From positions 1 to 64,000 of the forward strand of contig JACDTU010000013.1 of the NCBI GenBank assembly GCA_022376465.1: a stretch of 64,000 bases of DNA, read 5' to 3'. The notes under the pieces are model-generated. The model was not told the origin of the DNA. It did no database searches and worked only from the letters and a program-made list of their open reading frames with translations. The translations under genes were made by a program, and so were the position numbers. This document shows, in pieces, positions 9,976-20,294 of the stretch (within the stretch, counting starts at the first letter, position 1; each line of letters opens with the position of its first letter). The stretch comes from Cubamyces lactineus (Eukaryota > Basidiomycota > Agaricomycetes > Polyporales > Polyporaceae).

Positions 9976-11433
9976 GTCTCCTTTGAGGCTGCAGCCGGAG
10001 CAGGCGCAGCGGGAGCGGGGTTGGCTTGTGCAGCGCGACCCTTAGTCGCGGACGAGGTCTTCTTCGGACAAGCACTCGCGGTATGACCAGCTCCACCGCA
10101 GAAGAGACAGAGATTTGGCGAAACGGCGTTGACGCTCCTCGGGGGTGAGTTTTCCGTCCTTACCGAGCTTGTCGGCGTACGTCTTGGCCGGGGTCTTCGG
10201 AGTCTTAGGAGACTTCGACGAAGTACCGGAATTGCCGGACTTGGACGGGGTAGACGAGGAGGCCTGCCCGGAGTTGTTACCTCCGGACTTGTTACCGGAG
10301 TTGGAGGACTTGGAGTCGGAGGTCGACTTGCTGCCGGACTTTGAAGGTCCGGACTCGCGCGAGACCTCGGCCTTGCGCTCCCAGTAGCGGTTGTCGATTG
10401 ACTGCGCGAGGTCGCGGAGGGCCACCAGGGTCTCGGGTTTGCCGACCTCGGAGATGCGGTCCTTGAGACGGTTCGGAAGCCCGTCGTAGAACCGGTACCG
10501 GAGCGGAGCATTCCCCCAGCGGACTTGAGTAGCGAGGCGAGTGAACTGAGTGATGTACTTAGCTATCCGCTGGTTGTCGCCCATCCGGAGGTTCATCAGC
10601 TCGTGCTCCGCAGCTCCGGAGGCGTCGTAGGGACCGAAGTTCACTCGGAGTTCCTCCTGGAAGTGGTCGTAGGATGTGAGGAAAATGGGGGGGTTGTCCG
10701 AGTCGCCTTCGAGGAGGTATGGCTCGAACCACTGTAGTGCGGTGCCCTTGAGGAAGGAGATGGCGTAGGTTACCTTCTTCTCATCGGAGTCGAAGGTTCG
10801 GGGTCGGGCCTTGAAGACAAGTTCCAACTGCGTGAAGAAAGACCGGAGTTTGTTGGGGTCGGACCCGTCGAACTGGTCCGGCTCGCGGACGTTGTGCCGC
10901 TCGTTGTTCGAAGGTTGGGTAACCGCCGGAGTTGGAGCGGTAGTACGTTCGAGGGTACGCGCGATGAGGGAGATCGCGGTCGCTAGTTGCGACTGAACTC
11001 GGTCTTCGGAGTCGGAGGAGTCCGAGCTTGAGCTAGTGTCGTCGTCTCCCGGCCCTTGTGGGTCGTTGTCCGGAGGACCTGGCGGTCCTGGAGGGCCCGG
11101 CGGACCTGGAGGACTAGGCGGACCTGGAGGCCCGCGGCTCGGACCTGAAGGCTGACCCTCGGAGAACGGGTTCCCCGGGGATGGCTCTCGGGGTACCTGC
11201 GAGGCAGTCGCGGTAGAGATGACCAGAGGCTGAGGCGGGTCACCTTCGTCGTCCCCATCGGAGGATGCTTCGACGATTGTTCGAGCAAACTGCCCGCGGC
11301 GGCTCGGAGTAGCTTCTTCTTGCGTCGCTGAGTCGCCTCGGCGAGCTGTCCAGCCACTCCAGTTCTCGGCGGGGTCTTCTTGCTCTAGGGCGCGAGATTG
11401 AGTCTGAGTGCGGACTACGGTTCGAGTGGACAT
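9966..11433 (-). pseudogene. gag: Gag polyprotein of chromovirus B
   Basis: Starts MSTRTVVRTQ at 11433, the first ATG after the predicted transcript start, about 320 nt away. A Pro/Gly-rich collagen-like segment (GPPGPPSPPGPPGPPG) precedes a retrotransposon gag (capsid) domain from FDGSDPNKLRSFFTQLE to about IDNRYWERK, then a Ser/Lys-rich linker with TYADKLGKDGKLTPEER and a CCHC zinc knuckle CLFCGGAGHTASAC. The knuckle and the tail to the TAG at 9966 are in a different frame from the capsid, because of a one-base insertion or two-base loss at about 10112; the tail frame is the one compatible with the -1 site. Assembles the particle and packages RNA. Confidence 0.9.
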
Positions 11434-11451
11434 ATTGAGTGAAACCCGGTG

Positions 11452-11462
11452 AGTTCGGAAAT
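11452..11462 (-). other. Self-priming primer-binding site of chromovirus B
   Basis: Two bases inside the 5' LTR, the minus strand reads ATTTCCGAACT, the reverse complement of AGTTCGGAAAT found in the LTR (11751-11741), about 30 nt downstream of a TATAAATA box. A transcript beginning there can fold its own 5' end onto this site, as in Schizosaccharomyces Tf1; no tRNA 3'-end complement (TGG...) is present. Confidence 0.75.
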
Positions 11463-11464
11463 AC

Positions 11465-12123
11465 TGTTAGGACCGTGCCGTCCGGGGGTATAACTCCGGT
11501 GGTCGGGACTTGGACGGAGTTCGGGGACGGAGTACGACCGGAGGTCGGACTGGCACTGTAGTGAGGACTTTCGCGAAACTATTAGTAACGCACGGGTTCC
11601 GACTCGGTGTCCTCTATTTGCGGACTGCGGAGTACGGACTTGACGGGTCGGAGGTCGGACTTGGAAACGAAGGTTGGTCGGACTAGAGGGTCGGGGTTGA
11701 GTGTCGGAGTACGAGTTGAACCAGTAATGAGTATAACGAGATTTCCGAACTGCGTAGCTACTACATTCCGGGGCAGTATTTATACTAAGTCAGAAACCCG
11801 ATAAAAACAATAAGAGATGTACGTGATAGGAAGGAGTAGAACGAAAGTACGAAGTAACTTGCCAAGGGTAAGATAACGTAGATAGCTCAGTAAGCAAAAG
11901 CCTCATGTAGGCAGCGCCATGAGGGGTTATCTGAGACATGTAAGTCATGGGGTCGGGGGAAGTCCGAAGTACGGAGTACGAAGTGCGGAGTACGGAGAAC
12001 GGAGTCGGGGGTACGGGGTATGGAGGAGCGGAGTACGGAGGAGCGGAGTACGTAACACGGAGTAAGGAGCGGAGTACGGGGGTTCGGGGATCGGACTTCG
12101 GGGTTACAGCACGGGGCGTAACA
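11465..12123 (-). repeat. 5' LTR of chromovirus B (659 bp)
   Basis: TGTTAG...GTAACA, matching the copy at 3859-4529 with scattered substitutions and about 12 bp of net length difference. TATA box about 11778-11786 read on the minus strand; predicted transcript start near 11751. Its outer edge at 12123 abuts, without a target duplication, a copia LTR remnant. Confidence 0.92.
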
Positions 12124-12239
12124 GTACTATGCAATATAGTCGTTCGCTCACAGACTGAAGACTCTCTTTGTGTCGCTTACAGGTCGCTCCCAGCCTTCCA
12201 GGTTCAGAAGTTCGTCAGGTTATGAGCCCTGCGCTCTAA
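12124..12239 (+). other. Copia 5' LTR remnant, half-tRNA(Met) primer site and mini-uORF
   Basis: 12125-12217 matches the last part of the 3' LTR and ends GTTCGTCA. The next bases, GGTTATGAGCCC (12218-12229), are complementary to the anticodon stem-loop GGGCTCATAACC of initiator methionine tRNA, the half-tRNA priming used by Drosophila copia and yeast Ty5. The site necessarily contains ATG, the complement of the CAU anticodon; here this ATG (12222) opens a five-codon frame (MSPAL) closed by TAA at 12237. Confidence 0.8.
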
Positions 12240-13189
12240 CTTGTTGCTGCTTCTGTCGACATCTCTGCGCGCACCCTCCCTTCGTCGACATCGCTGTTGT
12301 GCACCCTCCCCTCCATAATTCCTTAACTCTTGACTGTTGCCCGCCGACACTGCTACCAGGGGGACATTTCTGCGCTCGTGACGCAGCCCTGAGTGCTTTT
12401 ACTATAGCCCTAGTACTCAGTAGGCTGTACAGCTCTTTGTAGCGAGCTCTTTCTAGTATCCCTGGGTCAGGCCTCGCACTTGCGACAGCCAGCCCTTGTA
12501 TCCGGGTTCTTTAGGAACTTAGGACCGGAGGACAACCGTCTGGACCCTCCTTACGATACTCTTTTTGTCGGATAGCAGTACATAGTTTTTCTTGGGCACA
12601 GTTGGCAACTTCTACCCAGATTTTCGGGCATTTCGGCTGTCTGGATCTCTGGTTCTCCTGAACAGGTGTTCCCATCTACCAGGACTTCTCGGTGCACACA
12701 GCAAGTCAATCATCGCGTTTTTTCTGAACCGTTTTGGAGCCGACCACAGCGGAACCTCTTGCCATAGATTCTGAGGAGGAAGTCGACGCCACTCTCGACA
12801 ACCCTTCGGAATCATCTGCCTTTGATTGTTCTGGGCTTATCCACTTCTTCGACGTCGACGAGAACCTCGACCGTTACTACGACCCAGAAGACGACAGCTA
12901 CTTTGCTTGCGATAGCTTCCCCTGTCCTAATCGCTACCAGAACCTTCAAGAGCCTCCACCCGGTAACGTCTGGGCTGTAGTCCCAGAACCTTGGCAAGTT
13001 ACTCCGCTTCCTCCTTCTTCGACAGAAGAAGAAGAAGACCTAGAATCAGTCTACGAGCCTTCACCTCTCCTTGCTCCCACACCCCTTCCTCTGGACGCGC
13101 CTCTCCAATTCGCGCCTCCACAATCTCCACCTCCTACACTCGATCTAACCGAGAACCTCGTCGATTCGCCCCAATTCTTTCTCCTCACT
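12240..13189 (+). other. AUG-free leader of copia C with open N-terminal extension
   Basis: No ATG occurs in any plus-strand frame from 12225 to 13189 (about 965 nt), after which the first ATG is that of MGDIKPES at 13190. From 12734, behind an in-frame TGA at 12725, the gag frame is open for 152 codons and looks coding: acidic and Pro-rich, with FDVDENLDRYYDPEDDSYF and NVWAVVPEPWQVTPLPP. Either a non-AUG codon or an upstream spliced exon would be needed to translate it. Confidence 0.75.
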
Positions 13190-16100
13190 ATGGGCGACAT
13201 CAAACCTGAATCTGTCCCTCTCCTTTCTTCAGCCAGCCAGTACGCTGACTGGGCTGCGAAGATGAAGGGTCTCCTCATGTTCATGAACTGCTGGGATGTA
13301 GTCTCTTCGGAGACGACTGAACCTTCCGACGCTGAAGAGCGCAAGGAGTATAGGAAGAAGAATGCTCAGGCATGCGGTCTGCTCTTCATGCGGACTGGGC
13401 CTAGCTTCCACTATCTCCTTGAGACGAAGATGACCAACGGCACCTCCTCTCCGGCTAATCTCACTGCCAAAGAGATGTGGGATGCGCTGAAAGACAAGTT
13501 TGGGAAACCGAACTCTGCGCACGTTTGGGGTCTTTTCGAGTCACTCATCAGTGAGTCTCGCATGTCGGACCAGCGTTCGCTTCAGGATCAGATGAGTCGG
13601 ATCGTCACGCGTATCCGCGAGATCTCGACCAACGGCCTGAAGTTAGAGGATAACATTCAGGCCCTCATCCTTCTCTCCAAGGTCCCGGAGTCCTACCGAC
13701 CTATGATCTCTGCGCTCATGGCCACTATGGACCTCGACAAGATCACCGTCGACGTCATCCTCGAGAAGTCTCTCTCTGAGGAAGCCATGCGCAAGACCGG
13801 TCAATCTGCTGCTCGGATCTCCAAGACCAAGCCCAAGCCGTCCGGCCCCTGCGACTTCTGTGGCAGTCAGACCCATCATGAGTCGACTTGCTACAAGAAG
13901 CACCCTGAGCTTCGCCCCAAGGGCAACAAGGGTAAGGGCAATGGTGGCAAGAAGAAGGACAAGGATAAGGAGAAAGACAAAGGGAAGGGAAAGGACAATT
14001 CTCATGACCATGCGCACGTCTCGGCCAATGTACTTGTAGCTGAATCCGGCTCTAACATGCACGCTTCTTTCTATGATGCGGCGAAAGCTGCTGCTGGTGT
14101 GCGGTATACTCGTTGGCTGATGGACTCTGGCGCATCTCAGCACGTCACTTGGTGTTTTGACGACTTTACCGAGTACGAACCCTTTGACAAACCGCTGACC
14201 TTCAATACTGCCTCATCTGGCGAAGGTTCGGTTATTCAGGGACTTGGTCAAGGCACTGTTAAAGCTGAGACTCTTGTCGATGGTCAACGGTGGACTATCA
14301 CTCTTCCGAACGTCTGCTATGTGCCTCAGGCCTCTGCACGACTGTTCTCCACTGGTACCATTGAGAAGAATGGTTATTCTCTCTTCCAAGGAGCGAGGAA
14401 GATGATGATCTTCGACAAGCAGCCGGAAGGTGCTGTCAACTCAGGCTCGACGATTCGCATCAAGGGTCGAAAGATCCTTGAAGCACCGTACAATCCTGCG
14501 AGCAATCTCTATGATTTGACTCTGGAGATTATCCTGAACAGGCATGTCCACCTAAACGTTCGCAGTTACAAGACCTGGCATCGTCGCTTTGGTCATGCAG
14601 GCAAGGAGCCTCTTCGCCACCTGCCTAAGAACGTTAAGGGTGTAGACCAGCTTGATCCCGCGGATGATGAACCGTGTGAAGGTTGTGCCTTTGGCAAATC
14701 CCACAGACTCCCTTTCCCGCCATCAGAAAAGCGTGCGACTGAGCCCCTTGAGCTCGTCCACACTGATCTTGATGGGCCAATGCGCACTGCGTCAGTTGGC
14801 AGCGGATTCAAGTACTTCGCTAGCTTCATAGATGATTACTCCGGTCTCGCCCGTGCTTATTTCCTGAAGTACAAGTCGGACGCCTTCAAAGCGTTCAAGG
14901 ACTTCAAGGCTTGGGCTGAGAATCAAACTGGGAGGAAAATCAAGCGAGTCCGCTCTGATCGTGGTGGGGAGTACACGTCAAACGAGTTCTCCGAGCTTCT
15001 CCGCAGTTTAGGGATTGAGCACCACAAAACCATGCCTGATTCGCCTCAGCAGAATGGACGCGCTGAACGCTGGAACCGTACAATCACTGAGAAGGCTCTG
15101 TCTATGCTTCACCATGCTGGACTTAGTCACGGTTTCTGGCAACTTGCTATCGAGGCAGCCGTTCATATCTATAATCGTCAGCCTATGCGTCGCCTGAAAT
15201 GGCGATGTCCCATCACTCTGTGGGATGGGACCATCCCTGATGTGTCCTATTTCCGCGTTTTTGGCTGCAAAGCCTATGTTCATGTGCAAAAGGACAAGCG
15301 CAAAGGGAAACTCGACAAGAAGGCTGTCGAGATGATCTTTGTCGGGTATGAGCAGGGTTCCAAGGGGTATAAATTCTGGAATCCAGCCACCCACTCTATC
15401 GTCGTATCTCGCGATGTGATCTTCGACGAAGAGTCTTTTCCTGCACGTAAGATTCCTGGCAATCGTCCTGTTACCCCAGACGATAGTCCGTTCTCAGATC
15501 AAGAAGTCCCTTCAGACGATGCCTCCAATGCTGAGCCTGAAAACTTCGAGATCGATATCCCTCTTCCTATTCCTCTCCCGGAGGCCGCACCTCCTGCGCC
15601 TCCTGCACCTCCAGAGCAACCTGCTCCCCCTCCTCCGCAACAACCTAATCCACCACCTGCTGTTCCTCCGCCACGGCCTAACCATCAGCGAAATCGTCAT
15701 GAGCCAGTGGGAGGTCCTAGCATAGCGCGTGATCGCCCTCGTCGCGAGAACGTTCCTAGACCTCAGCGCTACAGGGACAGTGTGTACGGTGATGAGCCAC
15801 CTGCAAAGGTTGATGCTCGTACAGACGCGGAAGGGAACTTGGAGGACGATGAACAAGTTGTACAGTCTATCATTGCAATGCTCGCCGCCGCAACCCATAA
15901 GCCTGGCATTCCTAACTCTCATCGACAAGCCATGGCATCTCCAGACGCGGAGAAGTGGCGTGCAGCTGAGAAAGCAGAGTACGACTCGCTCATTGAGAAC
16001 AAGACCTGGCTCCTTGTGCCTAGGCCAAAGAACCGACAAGTCGTCGCCAATCGTTGGGTGTATGACATCAAGCATGATGGTCGGTACAAGGCTCGTCTTG

Positions 16101-17451
16101 TGGCCAAGGGTTTTACTCAGGTCTGGGGGGAGGATTACAATGAAACCTTTTCGCCTGTTGCGCGTTTTGAGTCGATTCGTTACCTCCTCGCGCACGCTGC
16201 GCTTGAGGACTGGGACATCGAGTCGATGGATGTAAAAACTGCGTTCTTGAACGGCGACTTGGAGGAGGAGATCTACATGGAACAGCCTGAGGGCTGGGTT
16301 GTTCCTGGCAAGGAAAACTTCGTGTGTCTGTTGCTGAAAGCTATCTACGGCTTGAAGCAGGCGTCTCGTCAATGGAACGCCAAGATACACCAAATCTTGC
16401 TAGATCTGGGATTCATACAGACATACTCTGATGCCGGAGTCTATGTATATCGGCGACATAGGGGGATTCCGTCACGATCATCGTTCTGTATGTCGACGAT
16501 CTACTCCTCATGGGTGACAAGCCTGGCCATATCAAGGCTACCAAGGAGGCCTTGATGCAGCGGTTCAAGATGACGGATCTGGGTCCTGTCTCGCGTTTTC
16601 TTGGTCTGAACATTGTTCGCGATCGTAAAGCTCGAACGATCGACATCGACCAGATAGACTACATCCAGTCCGTTCTCGAACTTTTGACATGGCCGACTGC
16701 AAGCCGGCTCGCACTCCTCTCCCTGCTGGTGCTGTACTGGAGAAATCTAGTCACACCGCTGCCGATCACTCCCGGAAACGGTACCAGAGCCTAATTGGCA
16801 GTCTGCTCTATGCGACTTTGGGTACACGTCCGGATATCTCCTTCGCGGTCCAGAAGTTGTCTCAGTACAACTCTAATCCTAGTGACGCACACTGGAACTA
16901 TGCCAAGTATGTTCTGCGGTACCTGCAAGGGACCAAAGACTACCGGTTGCGTTACTTCGGTTCCTCGAATGACGGTCTTTTGGGTTATTCAGACTCGGAC
17001 TGGGCTGAGGACCGGGATGACCGCAGGTCCACTGGAGCTTACGTCTTCTTGATGGCGGCGGCGCTATTTCCTGGCAGTCTAGGAAACAGCCAACTGTTTC
17101 GCTCTCCTCGACCGAGGCGGAATACAAGGCTGCGTCAGACGCTTGTCGTCAAGTTGTATGGCTTCGCACGTTTGGTGAAGAGTTGGGGGACGACATCTCT
17201 CGCCTACACCCTTGTGTCTCGACAACCAAGGGTCCATCTTCTTATCGGTTAATCCAGTCACCGAGCGTCGCACGAAGCACGTCGACGTCCAGTACCACTA
17301 CACTCGCGAACAGGCTGAGTTAGGGACGATCGACATCTTCTACGTAGCGACAGAGGATCAACTAGCTGATTCCTTGACGAAGAACGTCTCCTTCTCTATA
17401 TTGGAGCGCTTCAGAAAGGCGATTGGTCTAGTCTCTCCCTCCGCAGTTTGA
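12734..17451 (+). pseudogene. Copia gag-pol polyprotein
   Basis: From the first ATG (13190, MGDIKPESVPLLSSASQYA): gag region; CCHC knuckle CDFCGSQTHHESTC (about 13850); protease with WLMDSGASQHVT (about 14115); GAG-pre-integrase zinc motif (HRRFGHAG ... CEGCAFGK); integrase with HTDLDGP, SDRGGEYTS and QQNGRAERWNR; reverse transcriptase with ARLVAKGFTQ, DVKTAFLNGDL, YGLKQASRQW and LYVDDLLLMG; RNase H with YSDSDWAEDRDDRRS and TKHVDVQYH, ending at 17451. The frame is intact to about 16465, then broken by four single-base losses (about 16465, 16690, 17057, 17190), each where a short run of one base appears one too short. The coding region upstream of 13190 is treated in the leader entry. Confidence 0.9.
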
Positions 17452-17462
17452 ACGAGTGGGAG

Positions 17463-17999
17463 TGTTGAACTTCCAGGTTATCAGCTGTGCCGGACCGGGA
17501 ATGTGGACTTTGTGGCTGTGGCGCCTACAACGCGCACAGCATGGACTTTGTTCCTTCCTTTTATGGACTGCTTAGCATACGTACTGTAGTTAGACATTCT
17601 TTCATTCCCTCCATCTTTCCGTTGCGTTCTACACTGCTATGGATCCTTCTAGAGGGTTCTATATCTATGACACCATATGTCGCGATACTCGCACCATGGT
17701 CTTACTCATCATACATAGCGATCACATGCCTCCTTTCTTCGCTTACTCATGGCACTCCTCTCTCAGTATATAAGGAGGACATTCTTCGCCCCTGCTCTTC
17801 AGTCGTTCGCTCACAGACTGAAGAGTAAGTTCCCTTATTACCTATGGTTTATATGCAGTTACTTACTGAGTACTTGTAGCTTCTTTGTGTCGCTTACAGG
17901 TACTTATACTATGCAATATAGTCGTTCGCTCACAGACTGAAGACTTCTTTGTGTCGCTTACAGGTCACTCCCCAGCCTTCTAGGTTCAGAAGTTCGTCA
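17463..17999 (+). repeat. Copia 3' LTR (537 bp) with intron-containing and intron-less R copies
   Basis: TGTTGAAC...GTTCGTCA. TATATAAGG at about 17767 predicts a transcript start near 17800. Unit 1 (17801-17900) carries a typical small intron at 17825-17879 (GTAAGT...TTACTGAG...TTGTAG). Unit 2 (17921-17962) repeats the same flanking sequence with exactly that intron absent (GACTGAAGA joined to CTTCTTTGTG). A 20-bp spacer separates them. The 5' LTR remnant keeps only the region from the spacer onward. Confidence 0.88.
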
Positions 18000-19520
18000 T
18001 CCCTCCAGCCACGGATGTCGATGACGACTGCGGTTCCAGGATCTAAAGCTCCCGGGGCTGGTCCAGGTAAGTTCTCTGTCAGACTCAGGTATTTTTGGAA
18101 GAGCCGAAACGACTGAGCCCTCAATGTCAGGGGAACCGCCTAAGAAGAGGCGGCTTGGAACACGTTGAATCCACCACGTCTTCAAGTTGTATTTCTTACA
18201 TAGGTGTGAGCGCACGGACACATCAGCAAAACTGTACATTTAATTCCATAACAACATATACGTATGTATACCCATGGCAGATGACCTTTCAGAACTTAAA
18301 CCTCCTTTCTTTTTTTATGCTATGAGTGAAGAGTACTTCTGGGCAACGGATAATATTCACTATACCAGGATTTTAGGAATTTTTGTCCGAGATCTCCTGG
18401 TTTTGGGTGGCTTTCTGGACTAAAACAACAACTGAGGCCTTCATGCGCATTCGCCGGGACGTGTAGGGAGACGAGAACAATTCGCAATAAGATTCCCGCA
18501 CGGTTCTCGGTCCGTTCGTCCCGGCGCGTGTGCTCAGCGGTCTGCCAAAACCCCGTCATCATCTCCACAGAGCTTCAACGCTTTCCCCATCTTACTGGCC
18601 CCTCCTGCTCATTCGATGCCACTGAGAGTGAGCTTAGGCTCCGGCTTTGAGGTACTGTGGTCTACATTTTTCGGCGTGCAGGCCCAATTCGGAGATACAA
18701 TTGTATCAAGTGTTATGTTCAAGTCGGGGGACGAAGGTGTGTACAGGTGGTTTAACATACTTGTTTATCCATTTTCCAGCGTTTGACATGGGGAAATACT
18801 CGCTTCCATTGAAGATTGTACCATTTCCCCGGACAAAGAGCACACGAGCCCGCTCCACCCCTCTTCCCAGCCCTGGATGCCGCCGGAGTCGCCGGAGTCG
18901 CGTCCGAGGCCGTACGAGCATTTAGCAGTGCTCATTCCACGCTATCTATGGAAGGTACGTTAAATCTCGTGTATGCTACGTTATTCCAATGAGTAGTGCC
19001 ACTGAATCTTTCGCCACAGCCCGACGCGGAAGCTGTTTGTTGTGCTACTTTCAGCTGTCGTAAACCTTTCTCGTGGGCTAAAACGATTTTCAGCATTGCC
19101 GGAAGTGCGGCGACTTTTTTGTGCAAACTGCTCGAGCAGCACCGCGCTGCTTCTCGATACGTCAACTTGGCTCGCCTTCCTTAATCCCCCACGGAATATC
19201 TGCATATCCACTTTCCACTCACCCCCGTCCCCTGTTGTGGACGGTCGCGTTTGTGACGAATGCTGGGAGCAGATACACTGCGGTGGTCGTAATCGCAGAC
19301 CGCCGTCTACCAGCAGGCCCTCGACGTCTCTTTTCATGCTGTACAATGCCAAACCTGAACGTGGCCCACGCTCACTACACGACGATACACGCCGATATGT
19401 CCTAAAGCGGGCCGTTCAAACCGAACCCCCGACCGGCATACCCGCCCTGTCCCCTCCCCGTCTGCACTTCAAACAAAGCTTCGTGCTTCATGCTTTTCTC
19501 GGTGGCGTCAAGCATCAGGA
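18000..19520. other. Interval without a confident gene; possible exon fragments
   Basis: Directly after the copia element, 18015 starts MSMTTAVPGSKAPGAGP followed by a GTAAGT signal and, after a possible CAG, EPSMSGEPPKKRRLGTR with a nuclear-localisation-like KKRR, stopping at about 18166: perhaps the first exons of a short gene. On the plus strand, about 18830-18957 (ending GTACGT) and 19020-19184 (after CCACAG) can be joined into an Ala/Ser-rich reading with SWAKTIFSIAGSAATFLCK and LLEQHRAASRY. Neither resembles a family I can name. Confidence 0.3.
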
Positions 19521-19861
19521 AAAACCTCACTTGCCAATTATCATAATTTGGTCATAATTAGTGGTAAATATGGTCTAATTGTTGGCCTTAGAAGAGTTAT
19601 CCTTATTCACTATGTGGTTTTCTAATTAGTGTGCTTATAATGTCTTAGTGCTAGTTTAGCTAACATTTGCTGAGGGTGTTATATAGAAGTACTATGCTTT
19701 TACAAGCTCAGATTTTAGCTGTCATAAGGGTATTATTAGTACATGATTAGCATGTTTACTGACCCGATGACTTGTAGTACAGGATTAGCATCAGTAAGAA
19801 CCATTATTGAGGGTAAGTTGCACATCATTATAATCTTAGGCTAATTGTCAAGTGAGGTTTT
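19521..19861. mobile_element. AT-rich MITE with about 20-bp terminal inverted repeats
   Basis: Left end AAAACCTCACTTGCCAATTA and right end, reverse-complemented, AAAACCTCACTTGACAATTA differ at one position. The 341-bp body is strongly AT-rich against GC-rich flanks and encodes nothing. The immediate flanks (ATCAGGA and CCCGGCG) show no convincing target duplication, so the superfamily is not assigned. Confidence 0.75.
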
Positions 19862-20294
19862 CCCGGCGCATACACTCGGTCGGACCGCACTCTGGTACCT
19901 ATCTTCTACCTATATATCCCGGACGTTCTGTTGCTGCGCTTCTGCTGGGGACATGCAAGGGGGGGCTGTGGTTGCGGACTACCATGTGTGCGTGCGGCAG
20001 CCTTGTGAACTATATTCGTGGATGTGTGCAAGTGCAGCCGGAGAGCAGAGATATGAAGGGGGAAGAAGTACGCGACGGGAATAGGGTAGGCAGAAAACGT
20101 AGAGATACATGCGTCACGAATCCGGACTCCATGCGCACCGGTCGCGGAAGCGGGAAACCCCTCTGGAAAACTCAAGAGCAATCATCAACAAACTCAGACA
20201 GCAGACACGCGATACAGTCGCCCTCGATGGGCGGGCCCTGCGGGGCGAGCCAATCGGGTGTCGGCTGTGCAGTTTTCGACCGATCTATGGTCTC
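19862..20294. other. Interval without recognised gene
   Basis: GC-rich sequence between the MITE and the 3' end of the Ca2+/H+ exchanger gene. Several overlapping short open frames exist on both strands but none shows family motifs or splice structure; part of it probably is the 3' untranslated region of the exchanger gene. Confidence 0.4.

Larger units (their letters stand above)
3859..12123 (-). mobile_element. Chromovirus B (Ty3 with chromodomain and antisense gene)
   Basis: A full-length but decayed Ty3 element on the minus strand: 5' LTR 11465-12123, primer site, gag, pol with C-terminal chromodomain, an antisense spliced gene, purine tract, 3' LTR 3859-4529. The two LTRs differ in length (659 and 671 bp) and in many bases, so it is old relative to D. 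The 5-bp flanks disagree (CAGAC on the left, GTACT on the right) and come from different sequences (element A pol on the left, copia LTR on the right), so the present copy is probably a recombinant or has lost flanking DNA. Confidence 0.9.
12124..17999 (+). mobile_element. Ty1/copia element C, 5' LTR truncated
   Basis: Plus-strand copia element: 94 bp of 5' LTR, primer site, gag-pol in one frame, purine-rich stretch (GAGTGGGAG, 17454-17462) and a complete 3' LTR. The missing part of the 5' LTR was replaced by the end of chromovirus B. Domain order is protease, integrase, RT, RNase H, which defines the copia class. Confidence 0.92.
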
